The notes: generated by a model not told the origin, from the letters alone. A DNA stretch of 64,000 nucleotides from Leptospira wolffii serovar Khorat str. Khorat-H2 (GCF_000306115.2 NZ_AKWX02000020.1:558001-622000); one strand, 5' to 3'; positions 29,692-39,455 are shown, counted from the stretch's first letter. Translations and numbers: made by a program.

Positions 29692-30035
29692 GGGGACGAA
29701 TTTGGTTTCGACTGTTGTAGTTAAGGTACGGTGGCATGTAGGGGTGAGGGGCCTCTTAAAAACCTTCAAAACTTTAAACGCTAACAACGAATTAGCACTA
29801 GCAGCTTAATCGCTGCTTCGGAAGGAAAGCTTACTCTCCCGGTGGTTCTTCTTCTGACTCAAACGGGAGACTTTCTAAGCCGGTTTTCGGTTCCCGATTT
29901 AGAGAGTATTTGGATCGAATAGGAAGGACACGCCTGCTTATGGGCTAAGGCCTTCCGAGATTTAAAACATAAGACAAACACGTAGAGGCCGTATTAAGAC
30001 GCAATAGGACCCGGGTTCGAACCCCGGCGTCTCCA
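29692..30035 (+). ncRNA. ssrA: tmRNA (ssrA)
   Basis: Rescues stalled ribosomes. The 5' end GGGGACGAATTTGGTTTCGA is the standard tmRNA start and pairs with the 3' CGTCTCC (30028-30034) to close the tRNA-like acceptor stem; GGGTTCGAACCCC gives the T arm. The tag frame at 29780-29809 reads ANNELALAA then TAA, ending in the usual LAA-type degradation signal (ALAA). CCA is not encoded. Length about 344 bases. Thirty bases of its 3' end and flank are repeated 180 bases downstream, as described separately. Confidence 0.96.
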
Positions 30036-30046
30036 AGTAATTCTTT
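30017..30046 (+). repeat. Direct repeat copy 1 (3' end of ssrA)
   Basis: Thirty bases from within the T arm of tmRNA to 11 bases past its end. An identical copy lies exactly 180 bases downstream (30197-30226). Bases before and after the 30 diverge at once, giving sharp repeat borders as expected for attachment-site duplications. Confidence 0.85.
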
Positions 30047-30196
30047 CAACCCAAGATTGGGGTTTGAAGCGAGACCGTGAAAGCGGAAGCAGCGACCCAT
30101 AGGGAGCGTCGCGGACGCGTCCGAGCTACAGGAAGTAGCGAGGCAGGGTCGAGACGGCGTGGAGCTTAGTCGAACAGGAAGTAAGACTGCGTAACG
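30047..30196. other. Hairpin-rich sequence between the two ssrA repeats
   Basis: No credible gene. It is GC-richer than the flanks and full of short inverted repeats: an arm pair resembling TTCAACCC/GGGTTTGAA (about 30044-30068), GCGTC-GCG-GACGC near 30107-30119, and GCTAC-AGGAA-GTAGC near 30124-30138. It could be what is left of an integrated element after internal deletion, or an intergenic repeat that inserted there. The minus-strand open frame over it (29945-30265) carries a doubled ELLGDAGVR phrase only because it translates both repeat copies. Confidence 0.5.
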
Positions 30197-30226
30197 TCGA
30201 ACCCCGGCGTCTCCAAGTAATTCTTT
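30197..30226 (+). repeat. Direct repeat copy 2 (orphan ssrA 3' end)
   Basis: Identical to 30017-30046. No tRNA-like or tmRNA sequence precedes it, so it is not a second ssrA gene but a detached 3' fragment. The following 90 bases to 30317 hold no gene, only short GC hairpins such as CCCTTCGGG near 30266. Confidence 0.85.
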
Positions 30227-30317
30227 GTAGTTTAGTTGTTGTATAGCAGCTACTTCGATGCCCATCCCTTCGGGCGCGTTCGTTCTCTACGGATTGCGCT
30301 CCGCGGGTTCGAAGCAA

Positions 30318-31199
30318 TCAATTTTGAAGAATCTTCTTTCCTTGCTCGATTCCTAATTGCACCGTTTGGCGGAGCAATTCCGCATTTGTAGTCATGCGTC
30401 CCGCCGGTAGTTCGGTTTCCGGGGCGATGATCTTGAATCGGATTCCGTTCGGAGGGTTCTTTAGAATTTGCATCGCGCGATTGTACATCGTATGACGTTG
30501 AGCGACTAGCATTCTTCCCATTTCGGGAGATTTAGGAAAGGCAAGATTTCCGAACCAAGGGCGAGTCGGCTTTTGGTAAAAATGAATCGGCTTCGTAAGT
30601 ACGGTGGTGATTTCCTTGTAGCCCGCATCCAAAACTGCCTCTACAGGGACAGGATCCAATACTCCTCCATCCGTATAAATTCCGCCTTCCACATTTCCAA
30701 AGCCGGTCGTCGCGATGGGCAGAGAAGTGGCCGCCTTTAAGAGAGGAAAGAGATTTTCCGCAGTCGCTCTAAGATAGACCGGACGGAAGGATTCGAAACT
30801 ACTTAAGGCAACGTAAAACGGAACGGTTTTCTTTTTATTTAAGACTTCCGTTCGGATCGGAAATTTCTCCTGAAAAATATTCCGAATCAGATAGTCCTGG
30901 TCTAGGATTCTTTTTCCGTGAAGAAGATTCCAAAAGGAGATCAAACGATTTCCCGCTAAGTCAACTCTCCAAATATCCAAAGCCTGTTCGATTTCCTCCT
31001 CGCTCGGATTCGGTTGGGTTACGTAATACGCTGCCGAGCAGGACCCCGAAGACACTGCGACCACAAGATCGAATTCTTCCGGAGAATGTAAGGTTGCGAG
31101 GCTGGCCAATGCCCCTCCCGCAAAAGAACCTCGCATTCCTCCGCCTTCTATGATGAGTGCGCGGCCTTTTCTTTTTTTGTTAAATTTAGGAAGTTGCAT
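30318..31199 (-). CDS. Patatin-like phospholipase family protein
   Basis: About 293 residues from the Met at 31199. Patatin motifs: the oxyanion stretch IIEGGGMRGSFAGG, the nucleophile region LVVAVSSGSCSAAYY (AxSxG, with Ala in place of the first Gly of GxSxG), and the catalytic Asp in IYTDGGVLDPVPVEA near residue 180. The shape and the first Gly change match the YjjU-like branch of bacterial patatins. Likely a cytoplasmic lipid acyl hydrolase. Its start overlaps the end of the TMEM220-like gene by 14 bases, so the two are co-translated. Confidence 0.88.
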   Translation of the reverse strand: MQLPKFNKKRKGRALIIEGGGMRGSFAGGALASLATLHSPEEFDLVVAVSSGSCSAAYYVTQPNPSEEEIEQALDIWRVDLAGNRLISFWNLLHGKRILDQDYLIRNIFQEKFPIRTEVLNKKKTVPFYVALSSFESFRPVYLRATAENLFPLLKAATSLPIATTGFGNVEGGIYTDGGVLDPVPVEAVLDAGYKEITTVLTKPIHFYQKPTRPWFGNLAFPKSPEMGRMLVAQRHTMYNRAMQILKNPPNGIRFKIIAPETELPAGRMTTNAELLRQTVQLGIEQGKKILQN

Positions 31200-31566
31200 C
31201 TTGCTTCGTATTAGTTTTACGGAAAGTAAACCAAATCGCAACGACTAAGCTGATTAGAGCGCCTAAAAATTCCCTTCCGAGTTCTATATACGGTTTTTCC
31301 TGGGCCATCTTTGCGGTGATCAGATTCTCCTCTCCGAATCGGAGCCAATTGATAAAACCGTCTCCGGTGATCGCGATTTCTATGAGCGCCATACCTATGA
31401 GAATATGGAGTAGAGGAAGATTTTTCTTTCCCATGGCCGCGAGAACGCATGTGAATGCGGAAACCAAATATAATACCGCCCAGTGCAACGGATCCGGATC
31501 GTTGTATTGCACTCCGGCCGCAAAAAGAAAGTAAGCGCATAGAAGAATAGAGAGGAAGGAAAACAT
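31186..31566 (-). CDS. TMEM220-family small membrane protein
   Basis: A 126-residue protein with four hydrophobic helices (LSILLCAYFLFAAGVQYNDPDPLHW, AVLYLVSAFTCVLAAM, LPLLHILIGMALIEIAITG, FLGALISLVVAIWFTF). The QYNDPDPLHWAVLY phrase is the hallmark of the TMEM220 family, found in animals and scattered bacteria and of unknown function. First gene of a two-gene unit with the patatin-like phospholipase. Confidence 0.78.
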   Translation of the reverse strand: MFSFLSILLCAYFLFAAGVQYNDPDPLHWAVLYLVSAFTCVLAAMGKKNLPLLHILIGMALIEIAITGDGFINWLRFGEENLITAKMAQEKPYIELGREFLGALISLVVAIWFTFRKTNTKQDATS

Positions 31567-31701
31567 AGGAATCCCCCTTATAGGAATGACTCATCTTCCG
31601 GAAACTTTTCGGTCTGAAAACTCGTTTTTTAAAAAACGTTTTGGGAACCTTTGCTTAGAATCGGCTCTCCTTCCCGTTTAAGATTGTTCTTGCGTATTGG
31701 G

Positions 31702-32658
31702 TTACTTTTCTTTTAAAGCCTCGTCTATTGCTTTTCTCAGTTCCGTATATTTCGCCACATTGGATTTGCGATTCGATTTTTCCGTCTTTAGTTTCTCAAT
31801 AACTCCTTTCAAATTTTCATCCATGCCGGATTTTTCCGCTTCGGCTCTTTTTCGAGACGATTCTATTTCTTCCTCGGTTGATAATGGAATGTCGTGAATG
31901 GTAGCCATTTGGAGTTCTCCTACCGACTTCCAGGCGGTGGTTGAATGTTTAACAAAATCCACTCCTAAGGGATCAATTTTCATTTCCGTATATGCTTGGT
32001 AATATTCGGTCACCGCGCTTTCGCCCTTGGTCTTAATTGTTTCATAGACTCGGACATTTGCTACTCTTGTCTGACCCTCTTCCACTAATGTGTTTTGGAA
32101 AGTTACGATTCCTCCACCTGCTGCTCCCAGGCCTGAGATGATTGTTATATTTGCGGGACTAGCTGCGGTAAGTGCCGCAATAGAAACGGTTATCAGGATA
32201 CCAACGAGCGTTAATTTGATTTTCTTATCGGATTGATTGTCCGCATTCTTTTCTACTTTCGCTAAGCTTTCTTTCCAACCGCTTAGGGCTTTTTCAAATT
32301 CGGCTTTAACCATATTTAGCTCTTCATTTCGGGTTTTCGTTAAATCGGCTCGGATTTCGTTTTTAATTCCTTCGGCCTTGCTGACGATATTTGTTTCTTT
32401 GTTTTTGTTTGCTTTCTGAATTACTTGATCGATCAGTTCAATCGCTTTATTCGGTTCCTTTTTGTCTTGATTTATGAATTTTTCATAAGCTTCTATCGCC
32501 TTATTTACTTCATTGTGTCGGGACGCTTCGGGTACGGCATCCTTTAGTGAAGGGTACGGATCGATGATACGGCTTTGAGATTCGGTTTTGGCTCCGAACG
32601 AGCACCGTAGGGCAAGGATGATCTGCAAAAGAATTAGGGTTTTTAAGCATGGGTTCAT
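31702..32658 (-). CDS. Orphan AT-rich lipoprotein with coiled coils
   Basis: A 318-residue protein with signal peptide and probable lipobox (IILALRC, Cys at 19). The mature part is mostly charged helix: two coiled-coil stretches at about 50-140 and 260-318 rich in Lys/Glu/Ala flank a hydrophobic central segment (KLTLVGILITVSIAALTAASPANITIISGLGAAGGGIV, about 148-186) that could cross or insert in a membrane. I recognise no family. Codon choice and base content are clearly more AT-rich than its neighbours, and its promoter region is almost pure A/T. AAGG stands 6 bases before the ATG. Recent acquisition is likely. Confidence 0.65.
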   Translation of the reverse strand: MNPCLKTLILLQIILALRCSFGAKTESQSRIIDPYPSLKDAVPEASRHNEVNKAIEAYEKFINQDKKEPNKAIELIDQVIQKANKNKETNIVSKAEGIKNEIRADLTKTRNEELNMVKAEFEKALSGWKESLAKVEKNADNQSDKKIKLTLVGILITVSIAALTAASPANITIISGLGAAGGGIVTFQNTLVEEGQTRVANVRVYETIKTKGESAVTEYYQAYTEMKIDPLGVDFVKHSTTAWKSVGELQMATIHDIPLSTEEEIESSRKRAEAEKSGMDENLKGVIEKLKTEKSNRKSNVAKYTELRKAIDEALKEK

Positions 32659-32814
32659 ATAGTACCTTATTTCGTAATATACTATATAATTATATTATAT
32701 AAATCAAATTAAAAAATACATTACATTGTTGCGTTATGCTCTTTTTGTGTAACAAATGGGACATAATTAGGGGAAGAGAATGTGCTTTTCTCTATGAAAA
32801 GGATCTTTATGAGA
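32659..32814. other. AT-rich intergenic region with a palindrome
   Basis: No gene. The half next to the lipoprotein start is extremely AT-rich and includes the perfect palindrome ATATAATTATAT at 32685-32696 within overlapping TATAAT-like boxes, which would serve as its promoter on the minus strand. Confidence 0.5.
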
Positions 32815-34749
32815 TTATTCCGCTTTTGATTCCTGGCTTGGAGATCGCACGAGTTTATAAGCGACCGTTTCCTGATTGATCCAACTCTGGTGGAAAGGAA
32901 CTCTTTTCACCTTCCATCCTTCCTCGGTCATCAGCTTCCGAATTTCCTTATCTCTAAAAACGGCTTCGGAAAAAACGATCTCTTCCCCTTCGGCGATCGC
33001 CTGGAGTTTTGCCGCGAAATTTACGGTGTTTCCGAAATAGTCTATATTGCTATTCAGGTTCACAGCAAGGCAGGGGCCCGCATGTACGGTGATCCGAATC
33101 CGAATCGGAGTATCCGGATTGGAATCGGAAAAGAATTCCTGCAATTGAACGGCCGCTCTTACTGCGGTTGCGGGAGAGGAGAAGGAGGCCATCACGGCGT
33201 CGCCAATGGTTTTCACAACGGCTCCCTGCAATTCGCGAACTACCTTATAAACTTCTACGAAATGGTGTCGTACTTCCGCGAAGGCGCCCGAGTCCCCTTT
33301 ATTATAATAGAATTTAGTGGAACCTACTATATCTGTGAATAGAATGGTCTGTATTCCTATATCCAACTGTAAATCCGTGGATAGGGCTTCCTGTGAAAAC
33401 AGATCCCGAAAGTCCTGAAAATTGAATAAGTCAGTAGGCCTTAAGCTGTCCTGATCCTCTCTTCTTTCTTCTATGATAAAGCCTTGCTGGGCAGAAAGGT
33501 CGTTTTTCAGCGTGAGTAAAGGATGAGAATCCGTTTCCACTTCTTCAGGAAGTCGGTTCGGTTGCCAGTTGAGGGAAGGGTTTTCGTTAGATTCCTTTAT
33601 GTTTAAAAGGGTGTATTTTTTTTCTCCGTTGACTCTCAATCTGTAGGTTCCCGGATCGAGTAGAAGCCTTGCGGAATAGGATTCGCCGGGTTGTAGATAT
33701 TTTTGGAATCGGATATGGGTTTTGGTCGCCGGTTCTGCCGCACAGAACATTCTCTTTTGAATTTCCCTAATCGAAGGATGCACATGGAACGTGATTTCTA
33801 TGGAGTTCAATTGATTCGATTCGAATTGGATATCGCATACTTCACAAGCATCCCGAGTAGGAACATCTCCCAGATGTTGAGCTTCGGTCCTGACTCCTCT
33901 GCAATGAGGGCACACCACATCCCAGGATAAGGTAAATAAGCTGAGACGACATCCGTGTAGGAACACAAGTAATAGTTCTCTTTCCGGAACGGACCAGGCT
34001 TTTGCTAGGGTTTTAACTCGAATTCTATATAGGTCCGTCTCGTCCGCATCTAAAACGTAATTCAAAACCTTGTCTACGAGTTCTCTAGGTTGTCCTTCTC
34101 GTATGAATCCTACTCTTATCTGTTGGATCTTTGCTGGAAAAACCGTGCCTCGCTCGGTCTTCAGTTCCTTAAGAAGACTTAACGAACTAGGACCCAAAGA
34201 GCTTAGATTCTTGGCTTTGCGCATATCCTCCAAGAGCCCTTGCAGTCCTTTTTGGTAGGACTTTTGCATTTGAACCATTCCGAATTTTAGAAGGTTTTTA
34301 CCGAAGGCGCCTTTAGGAATCCATCCGAAATATACGAAGAGTCGGGTCCCGTTTTCTTCTAAAGGGAAGAGTAGATATCTGGTACGAACGTAATGCGCAA
34401 AACCTTTGGAATATATTCTAGCGTTATTCAATTGCTTGCAATATTCCCATTCCCAAGGAACTTCTTCCCACTCCATTGGAATCCCTGCGTTTCTGGAGGT
34501 TCCGAATAGCCTACCTCCGATTTCCTTAAACTTCATTTCCGGAATCTCTATCCGTTTGTTAAAGGAAGAAGTGTCGATCAACCAAGGCCAAAGTTCTTGA
34601 GGAGAAGCGTCTAAGTCGAAATGCCAGAGACTTTCGATCGGCTTCCCGAGGCTAATCCATCTTTCCTCCCAAGGAAAGCGGTTTAGATATGCGGGTAGGT
34701 CCAATGTATCCGGATCCAATTCGTCTTCGATAGGCGCCGCCTGTTGCAT
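32815..34749 (-). CDS. Class III adenylate/guanylate cyclase with N-terminal START-like and zinc-ribbon domains
   Basis: A 644-residue cytoplasmic protein. Residues about 30-190 resemble an SRPBCC/START-like ligand-binding fold; about 200-410 match the DUF5939 type of region with a CPHC...CEVC zinc ribbon near 285-310. The C-terminal cyclase domain begins near 455: [13 protein letters not shown] gives the first metal Asp, [13 protein letters not shown] the second, and [11 protein letters not shown] the transition-state Asn. The usual Arg of VNxAAR is Lys here. It should make cAMP or cGMP if active; the N-terminal part may sense a lipid or hydrophobic ligand. GGAG lies 9 bases before the ATG. 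Confidence 0.85.
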   Translation of the reverse strand: MQQAAPIEDELDPDTLDLPAYLNRFPWEERWISLGKPIESLWHFDLDASPQELWPWLIDTSSFNKRIEIPEMKFKEIGGRLFGTSRNAGIPMEWEEVPWEWEYCKQLNNARIYSKGFAHYVRTRYLLFPLEENGTRLFVYFGWIPKGAFGKNLLKFGMVQMQKSYQKGLQGLLEDMRKAKNLSSLGPSSLSLLKELKTERGTVFPAKIQQIRVGFIREGQPRELVDKVLNYVLDADETDLYRIRVKTLAKAWSVPERELLLVFLHGCRLSLFTLSWDVVCPHCRGVRTEAQHLGDVPTRDACEVCDIQFESNQLNSIEITFHVHPSIREIQKRMFCAAEPATKTHIRFQKYLQPGESYSARLLLDPGTYRLRVNGEKKYTLLNIKESNENPSLNWQPNRLPEEVETDSHPLLTLKNDLSAQQGFIIEERREDQDSLRPTDLFNFQDFRDLFSQEALSTDLQLDIGIQTILFTDIVGSTKFYYNKGDSGAFAEVRHHFVEVYKVVRELQGAVVKTIGDAVMASFSSPATAVRAAVQLQEFFSDSNPDTPIRIRITVHAGPCLAVNLNSNIDYFGNTVNFAAKLQAIAEGEEIVFSEAVFRDKEIRKLMTEEGWKVKRVPFHQSWINQETVAYKLVRSPSQESKAE

Positions 34750-34847
34750 TCTTCTGCTCCGAAAATCGATTATGCGGAATAAAAAAATTCCACTCTTCTT
34801 AGATTATCTTTTCGGAACTTTCGCTAAAAGAAAAGTGGAATAAGTAT

Positions 34848-36113
34848 ATGACCGAAAAATTCAGACTTTCCGAATTCGGAACCAAATTCAAGAACCAAAC
34901 CGGGATCGGACAATTGATGGAGGATCTTGGAAATCCGGAACCGGGGGTTTCCATGTTAGGGGGAGGCAGCCCAGCGCTTATACCCGAAGTAGAGGAGGTT
35001 TGGAAAAAGATACTCTCCGATTTTACCGGAAAAGGAACATGGGATTCCATTCTAGGAAAGTACGAAAGCCCTTCCGGAAAAGAAGGAACTCTGGAGTCTA
35101 TCGCGGAATTACTCGGCTCTCAATTCGGACTTTCGGTTCGAAAGGAACAGATCGCGATTACGAACGGCTCCCAGAGCGCATTTTATCTTTTACTCAATTT
35201 CTTCTCGGGAGAATACGAAGGCGGAAAATTTAGAAAGGCATTTCTTCCCGTATTGCCCGAATACATCGGTTATTTGGATCAGCCGATCCATAAGAATTCC
35301 TTTGCATATGCTATGGGCAAAATACGGGAAATTGGAGAGGATACTTTTCGTTATGAATTGGATCGTGAAGCGCTAAAAAATTGGGACGATGCTCGGGAAC
35401 CTTTAGGTAGTGTCGTGCTTTCCCGTCCCACGAATCCCACAGGAAGAGTGGCGGATCGAGAGGAGTTGGAGTTTCTACACGAATTCTCCCATTCCCGAAA
35501 TATTCCTTTTCTTTTAGATAATGCTTACGGCTTTCCCTTTCCAGGGATTTTATTCGGCAAAGACGGATTGTTTCATAAAGAAGGAATGATCCAAGGTTTC
35601 AGTCTTTCTAAGATAGGACTTCCCGGTGTGAGGACCGGATTCGTTTTGGCGGACCCTGAGATCGTTTCCGCTTTAAACAAAGCCAATGCAGTTTTGAATT
35701 TGGCTAGCGGGAACTTAGGACAGTACATTGCGTTGGAATTCCTTCGTTCCGGAGAATGGGCCAGATTGAGTCGAGACATAGTTCGGCCTTATTATCTTAA
35801 AAAGAGAAACTTCATGCTCGAGACCGTTCGAAAAGAATGGAAGGGCAAGTTACGGTATGCGATTCACGAATCCGAAGGAGCCTTTTTTCTTTGGGTCAGA
35901 TTTCCAGGATTGAGTCGAAAGATTTCCGAGTTATACCCCCTTCTAAAAGAAGAGGGAGTGATCATCGTCCCGGGAAGGTATTTTTTTCCAGGGCAGGGTC
36001 CGGATTCTTTCTTAGGAGAGGACTCTGCCCGTATCAGTTTTGCAAGAGAAGATTTGGAAATTCAGGAAGGAATTCGGAAAATCGGTCAGGTTTTACGCCG
36101 ATATCAAGAATAG
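34848..36113 (+). CDS. avtA: Valine--pyruvate aminotransferase-like enzyme (AvtA)
   Basis: A 421-residue fold-type I aminotransferase. The opening FGTKFKNQTGIGQLMEDLG and MLGGGSPALIPEVEEVWKK, together with FLPVLPEYIGYLDQ, RPTNPTGRV, LLDNAYGFPFPGI and the PLP-lysine segment GFSLSKIGLPGVRTGFV, are the pattern of AvtA rather than AspC. The enzyme moves amino groups between alanine/pyruvate and branched-chain or related keto acids. Divergent from the cyclase gene. No operon partner is evident. Confidence 0.88.
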   Translation: MTEKFRLSEFGTKFKNQTGIGQLMEDLGNPEPGVSMLGGGSPALIPEVEEVWKKILSDFTGKGTWDSILGKYESPSGKEGTLESIAELLGSQFGLSVRKEQIAITNGSQSAFYLLLNFFSGEYEGGKFRKAFLPVLPEYIGYLDQPIHKNSFAYAMGKIREIGEDTFRYELDREALKNWDDAREPLGSVVLSRPTNPTGRVADREELEFLHEFSHSRNIPFLLDNAYGFPFPGILFGKDGLFHKEGMIQGFSLSKIGLPGVRTGFVLADPEIVSALNKANAVLNLASGNLGQYIALEFLRSGEWARLSRDIVRPYYLKKRNFMLETVRKEWKGKLRYAIHESEGAFFLWVRFPGLSRKISELYPLLKEEGVIIVPGRYFFPGQGPDSFLGEDSARISFAREDLEIQEGIRKIGQVLRRYQE

Positions 36114-36263
36114 AAGGTGTTATTATTTCTAGGTCCTCCGTTATTCTACTGAAACTTCGGAAGGCATAAAATAGTTTCAATCTCCCTTTCTGTTCCGGAT
36201 TCTGACGGGAAGGAAATAAATAGAAAAACCTGAATCAGGATTGTTATCCGAGTACGTGCAAAT

Positions 36264-38606
36264 ATGGAAATCTTGGAGCAGGAAATATCCTTTGAAGAGT
36301 TAGCTTCCAACCAAACCAAGGCCCCCGATCTGGAGGCCTTGCAGCCGGACTATATCTTCTTGAATGACGGGGCCGTCGGCCTGTCCGCAACTGCGCGTTG
36401 TATCCTAGACGAATTAAGAGATTGGCATAAAAAGACCGAGAAACACGGATCCAAAAGCGTACATCCTTCTTACCTGCTCACTCTGGAAAAACTCGGGGAG
36501 TTATTAAATAAATATAGAAACTTAAGCGAGCAGGCCAAGTCTCCTCCTTCCGTGGACATGGCTTTGAAACAGATCCTGGATGTGGAAAAGAGAGGGAGAA
36601 ATAAGTCGGCTCTCATGTATCCATTTCTAGTTCGGAACGGAAACAAGGTGATAGCAAGAATCGCATTAGCTTCTCCTCAGAAAGAAGCAAAGACGGATGT
36701 GACTCCTTATCGTAAGGCTTGCTTTACTTTTTCAGAAGAGACCATAGATCTTATTTTAACCAATCGCGCCAAGAAGCCTAGGGCTTTGGAAGAGGATCGT
36801 CCGGGTGCGATGCTTTTGCATAAGAATAAATCCGGACAAATCTGGTTATACCCCAAGCTCGCATCTCTCCAATCCGAGATGGCCAGTCTTTTGCGTAGAG
36901 GCTTTCAGCCTTACAGTTATATTCCCATGAACGATTTTCTAGGGGACTTCATCAATTATGCTAAGAATAAGGAAGCGGTGACCGAGATACTTCCGGACTA
37001 CCATTTGATTATAGACGATTTGCAATTGAATGCGGACGGCACTTATGTAAGTCAACCCGAAGTCATTTCCCATTACAGGGCCCAGAGCGACGCATTGGAA
37101 GTTTTTGCTCTTACTTATCTAAAGCAATTGGCGGATCGTGCGGGATATTCGTTGTTCAAATCGAGAATACAAGATTTTGAAAACGTTCACGGGAGCGCCG
37201 AACCGGGAAGACGCCAAAATAGCGAAAAGGTTACGGCGCTTATTCAGCTTGTAGAGGATTTTCCTTTCGATAAGGAAAAGGATGATCTCGGAAAACGCGT
37301 CGCGGAAGCATGTATTTTATCTACTAGAATCATTCGTAAGCTGATAGAAGAGAAGGCTCTTTTAAGTGAAAGAAAAGTTGAAGGCGCCTACAAAAGTCTG
37401 AAGCACAGGATACTGACTCAGATAAAAGAAAATTCCCAGGGCAATCACACATTATATCGTTTCAGCCCTGAAAAAAGATTGGATGCGGTGGGAATCAACG
37501 ATTCCGAGCAAGTCTCCAAGTATGTGTCGGAGATGGTCACAGAATTCAAATCCAAACTGGGCCTAAAGGAAATCAAGAAAGAAGACGGTACGACCGAAAT
37601 CTACGCGGTCGATCCCGGATATATGGCCGCCGTTCTCCATAAATTGACCGCTGAGGCTAAAGTGAATCCTTCCGCGGAAAAGGAACTTTCGATCGCGAAG
37701 GAGATTAATGCGGCATTGATCGCTTCCAAAGATCCTGCACTGAATTCCATGCTAAAGGCCGACTATGTCGTGAAATTGCAACAAGACGCCCTGCTTATGG
37801 AAAAAGAAGTGGAGGACCGCCAAAAGAGTGAGGCGCTCGCCAAGAAGCTGAATCTATCCATGGGGCTCTTGGGCTTTGTGGGAACGATGCTATTCTTCTT
37901 GATTGCGAGCGTTCATTTTAACGCAGCCGGAATCATATTGGTCGGACTGCCGGTATCTCTCGTGATCGGAGGTTTACTCGCAGTATTTTTCCGAGATAGG
38001 GAGAAATCCGATATTCTCGCGGGAAGCGGGTCTAAGGGCGGCGGAGGTTCCGGATTCAAAGCGGATTATTCCGGAATCGCTTCTTCCGTTGGAGATTATT
38101 ATGTTAGCGGAGATGAAGACGACGCTGACGAGCATTTCGGAAAATCCGAAAGTCCTAAGGAAAAGAAGATCAACCTGATCGTAAAAGGAGCGGAAAGATT
38201 CGTATTTCCGAATCGATTCACTAAGATCCAGGATAAGATCCACGATTCCAAATCTTTGCGTAAGAAGATTTGGGATAATATAGATAATATCAAGCAATCG
38301 GTGACCCATCTAAGGGGAGAATCGGATGACGATAAGGTCGCCTCCACGATCGAATACGCTTTACTCCAGAACTCCGCCATCATCGCTATTCCGGACGATA
38401 TCGTTCCGCCCGGGATGCCAAGTTCCATTATTCTCAGTCATACAGATTTGAAAGCTCCTCTTATACGGGATCAGATTTCCGAATTTCTGCGTAACGAAGC
38501 CCAGAAAAAGAAATACGACAAGAAGCTGGTTAAATATTATACATTCTTAATCAATACGATCGAGGTAGAATATTACAAGTATCTACCTAGTCGCAAAAAG
38601 AAATAG
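36264..38606 (+). CDS. Large orphan protein with two central membrane segments
   Basis: A 780-residue protein that I do not recognise. The first ~520 residues are soluble and helical with scattered beta segments ([38 protein letters not shown]). Two adjacent hydrophobic helices follow at about 533-575 ([23 protein letters not shown] and [21 protein letters not shown]), then a Gly/Ser linker and an acidic patch ([10 protein letters not shown], near 620), and a basic helical tail ending RKKK. No enzymatic motif stands out. Fpg follows after 9 bases, so they share a transcript. A relation to envelope or polar machinery is only a guess. Confidence 0.7.
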   Translation: MEILEQEISFEELASNQTKAPDLEALQPDYIFLNDGAVGLSATARCILDELRDWHKKTEKHGSKSVHPSYLLTLEKLGELLNKYRNLSEQAKSPPSVDMALKQILDVEKRGRNKSALMYPFLVRNGNKVIARIALASPQKEAKTDVTPYRKACFTFSEETIDLILTNRAKKPRALEEDRPGAMLLHKNKSGQIWLYPKLASLQSEMASLLRRGFQPYSYIPMNDFLGDFINYAKNKEAVTEILPDYHLIIDDLQLNADGTYVSQPEVISHYRAQSDALEVFALTYLKQLADRAGYSLFKSRIQDFENVHGSAEPGRRQNSEKVTALIQLVEDFPFDKEKDDLGKRVAEACILSTRIIRKLIEEKALLSERKVEGAYKSLKHRILTQIKENSQGNHTLYRFSPEKRLDAVGINDSEQVSKYVSEMVTEFKSKLGLKEIKKEDGTTEIYAVDPGYMAAVLHKLTAEAKVNPSAEKELSIAKEINAALIASKDPALNSMLKADYVVKLQQDALLMEKEVEDRQKSEALAKKLNLSMGLLGFVGTMLFFLIASVHFNAAGIILVGLPVSLVIGGLLAVFFRDREKSDILAGSGSKGGGGSGFKADYSGIASSVGDYYVSGDEDDADEHFGKSESPKEKKINLIVKGAERFVFPNRFTKIQDKIHDSKSLRKKIWDNIDNIKQSVTHLRGESDDDKVASTIEYALLQNSAIIAIPDDIVPPGMPSSIILSHTDLKAPLIRDQISEFLRNEAQKKKYDKKLVKYYTFLINTIEVEYYKYLPSRKKK

Positions 38607-38615
38607 CTTATCCGC

Positions 38616-39449
38616 ATGCCAGAGCTTCCGGATCTAGTCGTCATAAGAGAGCGTCTGCTCCTCGAACTTCCCGGAGAGATTCTACAGGGAGTGGATGTGG
38701 TAGATCCGATCGTTGTCCGCAATATGTCCGCTTCTTCTTTGGAGGAAACGTATTCGAATCTTCCATTCGTAGGTTTGGAAAGAAGGGGGCCTTTTCTGAA
38801 TTTTCAATTCGGCTCCCGACATATAGTTGTGCATCCCATGCTAGCCGGCAGATTCTCCTTGGATCCTAAATACAAGAAGAAGGATCTATGCGTTCGGATC
38901 CGATTCCAAAACAAGGTGCTGAATTATTCCGACGATGTTAGAATGGGTAAGGTATATTTCGCTTCTGCCGAACAACTAGTCCAAATTCCTAAATATCCAG
39001 ACCAAGGCGTGGACATTCTCTCCGAAGAATTCACTCAAGATACGTTCTTGAATCTGATCAACAAAAGTAGGCAGCAGACCCGAGCGTTTTTAATGGATCA
39101 GACCAAACTCAGCGCCCTCGGAAACGCCTACGCGGATGAGGTTCTGTTCGAGGCAAAGATCCATCCCAAGACTCCGTGTCATAAACTTACGGAAGAGGAA
39201 AAACTGGGATTGTATTCGAGTATTCGTAAGGTGCTTTTCGATTCCATAGAATACATTCGAGCAAAACGAGCGCCTCTCGACGTGAAAGTCAGGGAGCATG
39301 TAAAAGTCAGAAATCGAAAGAATGAGCCCTGTCCTCGTTGCGGGACCACGATTCGTCGGGCAAATGTTCTGGGTTATGACTCTTTCTTCTGCCCGAATTG
39401 CCAAAGAATGGCCGGTGAGCAATTCATCGATTGGAATAAATCCTACTAA
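38616..39449 (+). CDS. Fpg/Nei-family DNA glycosylase, variant active site
   Basis: A 277-residue protein with the family layout: N-terminal PELPDLVV (catalytic Pro and Glu kept), helix-two-turn-helix LSALGNAYADEVLFEAKIHP near 165-185, and a C-terminal zinc finger CPRCGT...FFCPNCQ. Several residues that define Fpg are changed: the beta-elimination lysine in RRGK is Pro (RRGP), the DPRRFG loop reads DVRMGK, and the Arg before the last CxxC pair is Tyr. It should bind and cut damaged bases, but substrate choice may differ from classical 8-oxoguanine repair. It follows the 780-residue orphan gene by 9 bases. Confidence 0.85.
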   Translation: MPELPDLVVIRERLLLELPGEILQGVDVVDPIVVRNMSASSLEETYSNLPFVGLERRGPFLNFQFGSRHIVVHPMLAGRFSLDPKYKKKDLCVRIRFQNKVLNYSDDVRMGKVYFASAEQLVQIPKYPDQGVDILSEEFTQDTFLNLINKSRQQTRAFLMDQTKLSALGNAYADEVLFEAKIHPKTPCHKLTEEEKLGLYSSIRKVLFDSIEYIRAKRAPLDVKVREHVKVRNRKNEPCPRCGTTIRRANVLGYDSFFCPNCQRMAGEQFIDWNKSY

Positions 39450-39455
39450 ATTCGA

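Noticed and set aside
30197..30226. Possible second tmRNA or tRNA gene
   Set aside because: Only half a T arm and the acceptor 3' strand are present; no 5' partner strand, anticodon arm or tag frame precedes it.
29945..30265. Minus-strand open frame with a repeated ELLGDAGVR phrase
   Set aside because: It is the antisense of tmRNA and its duplicated 3' end; the protein repeat is just the DNA repeat.
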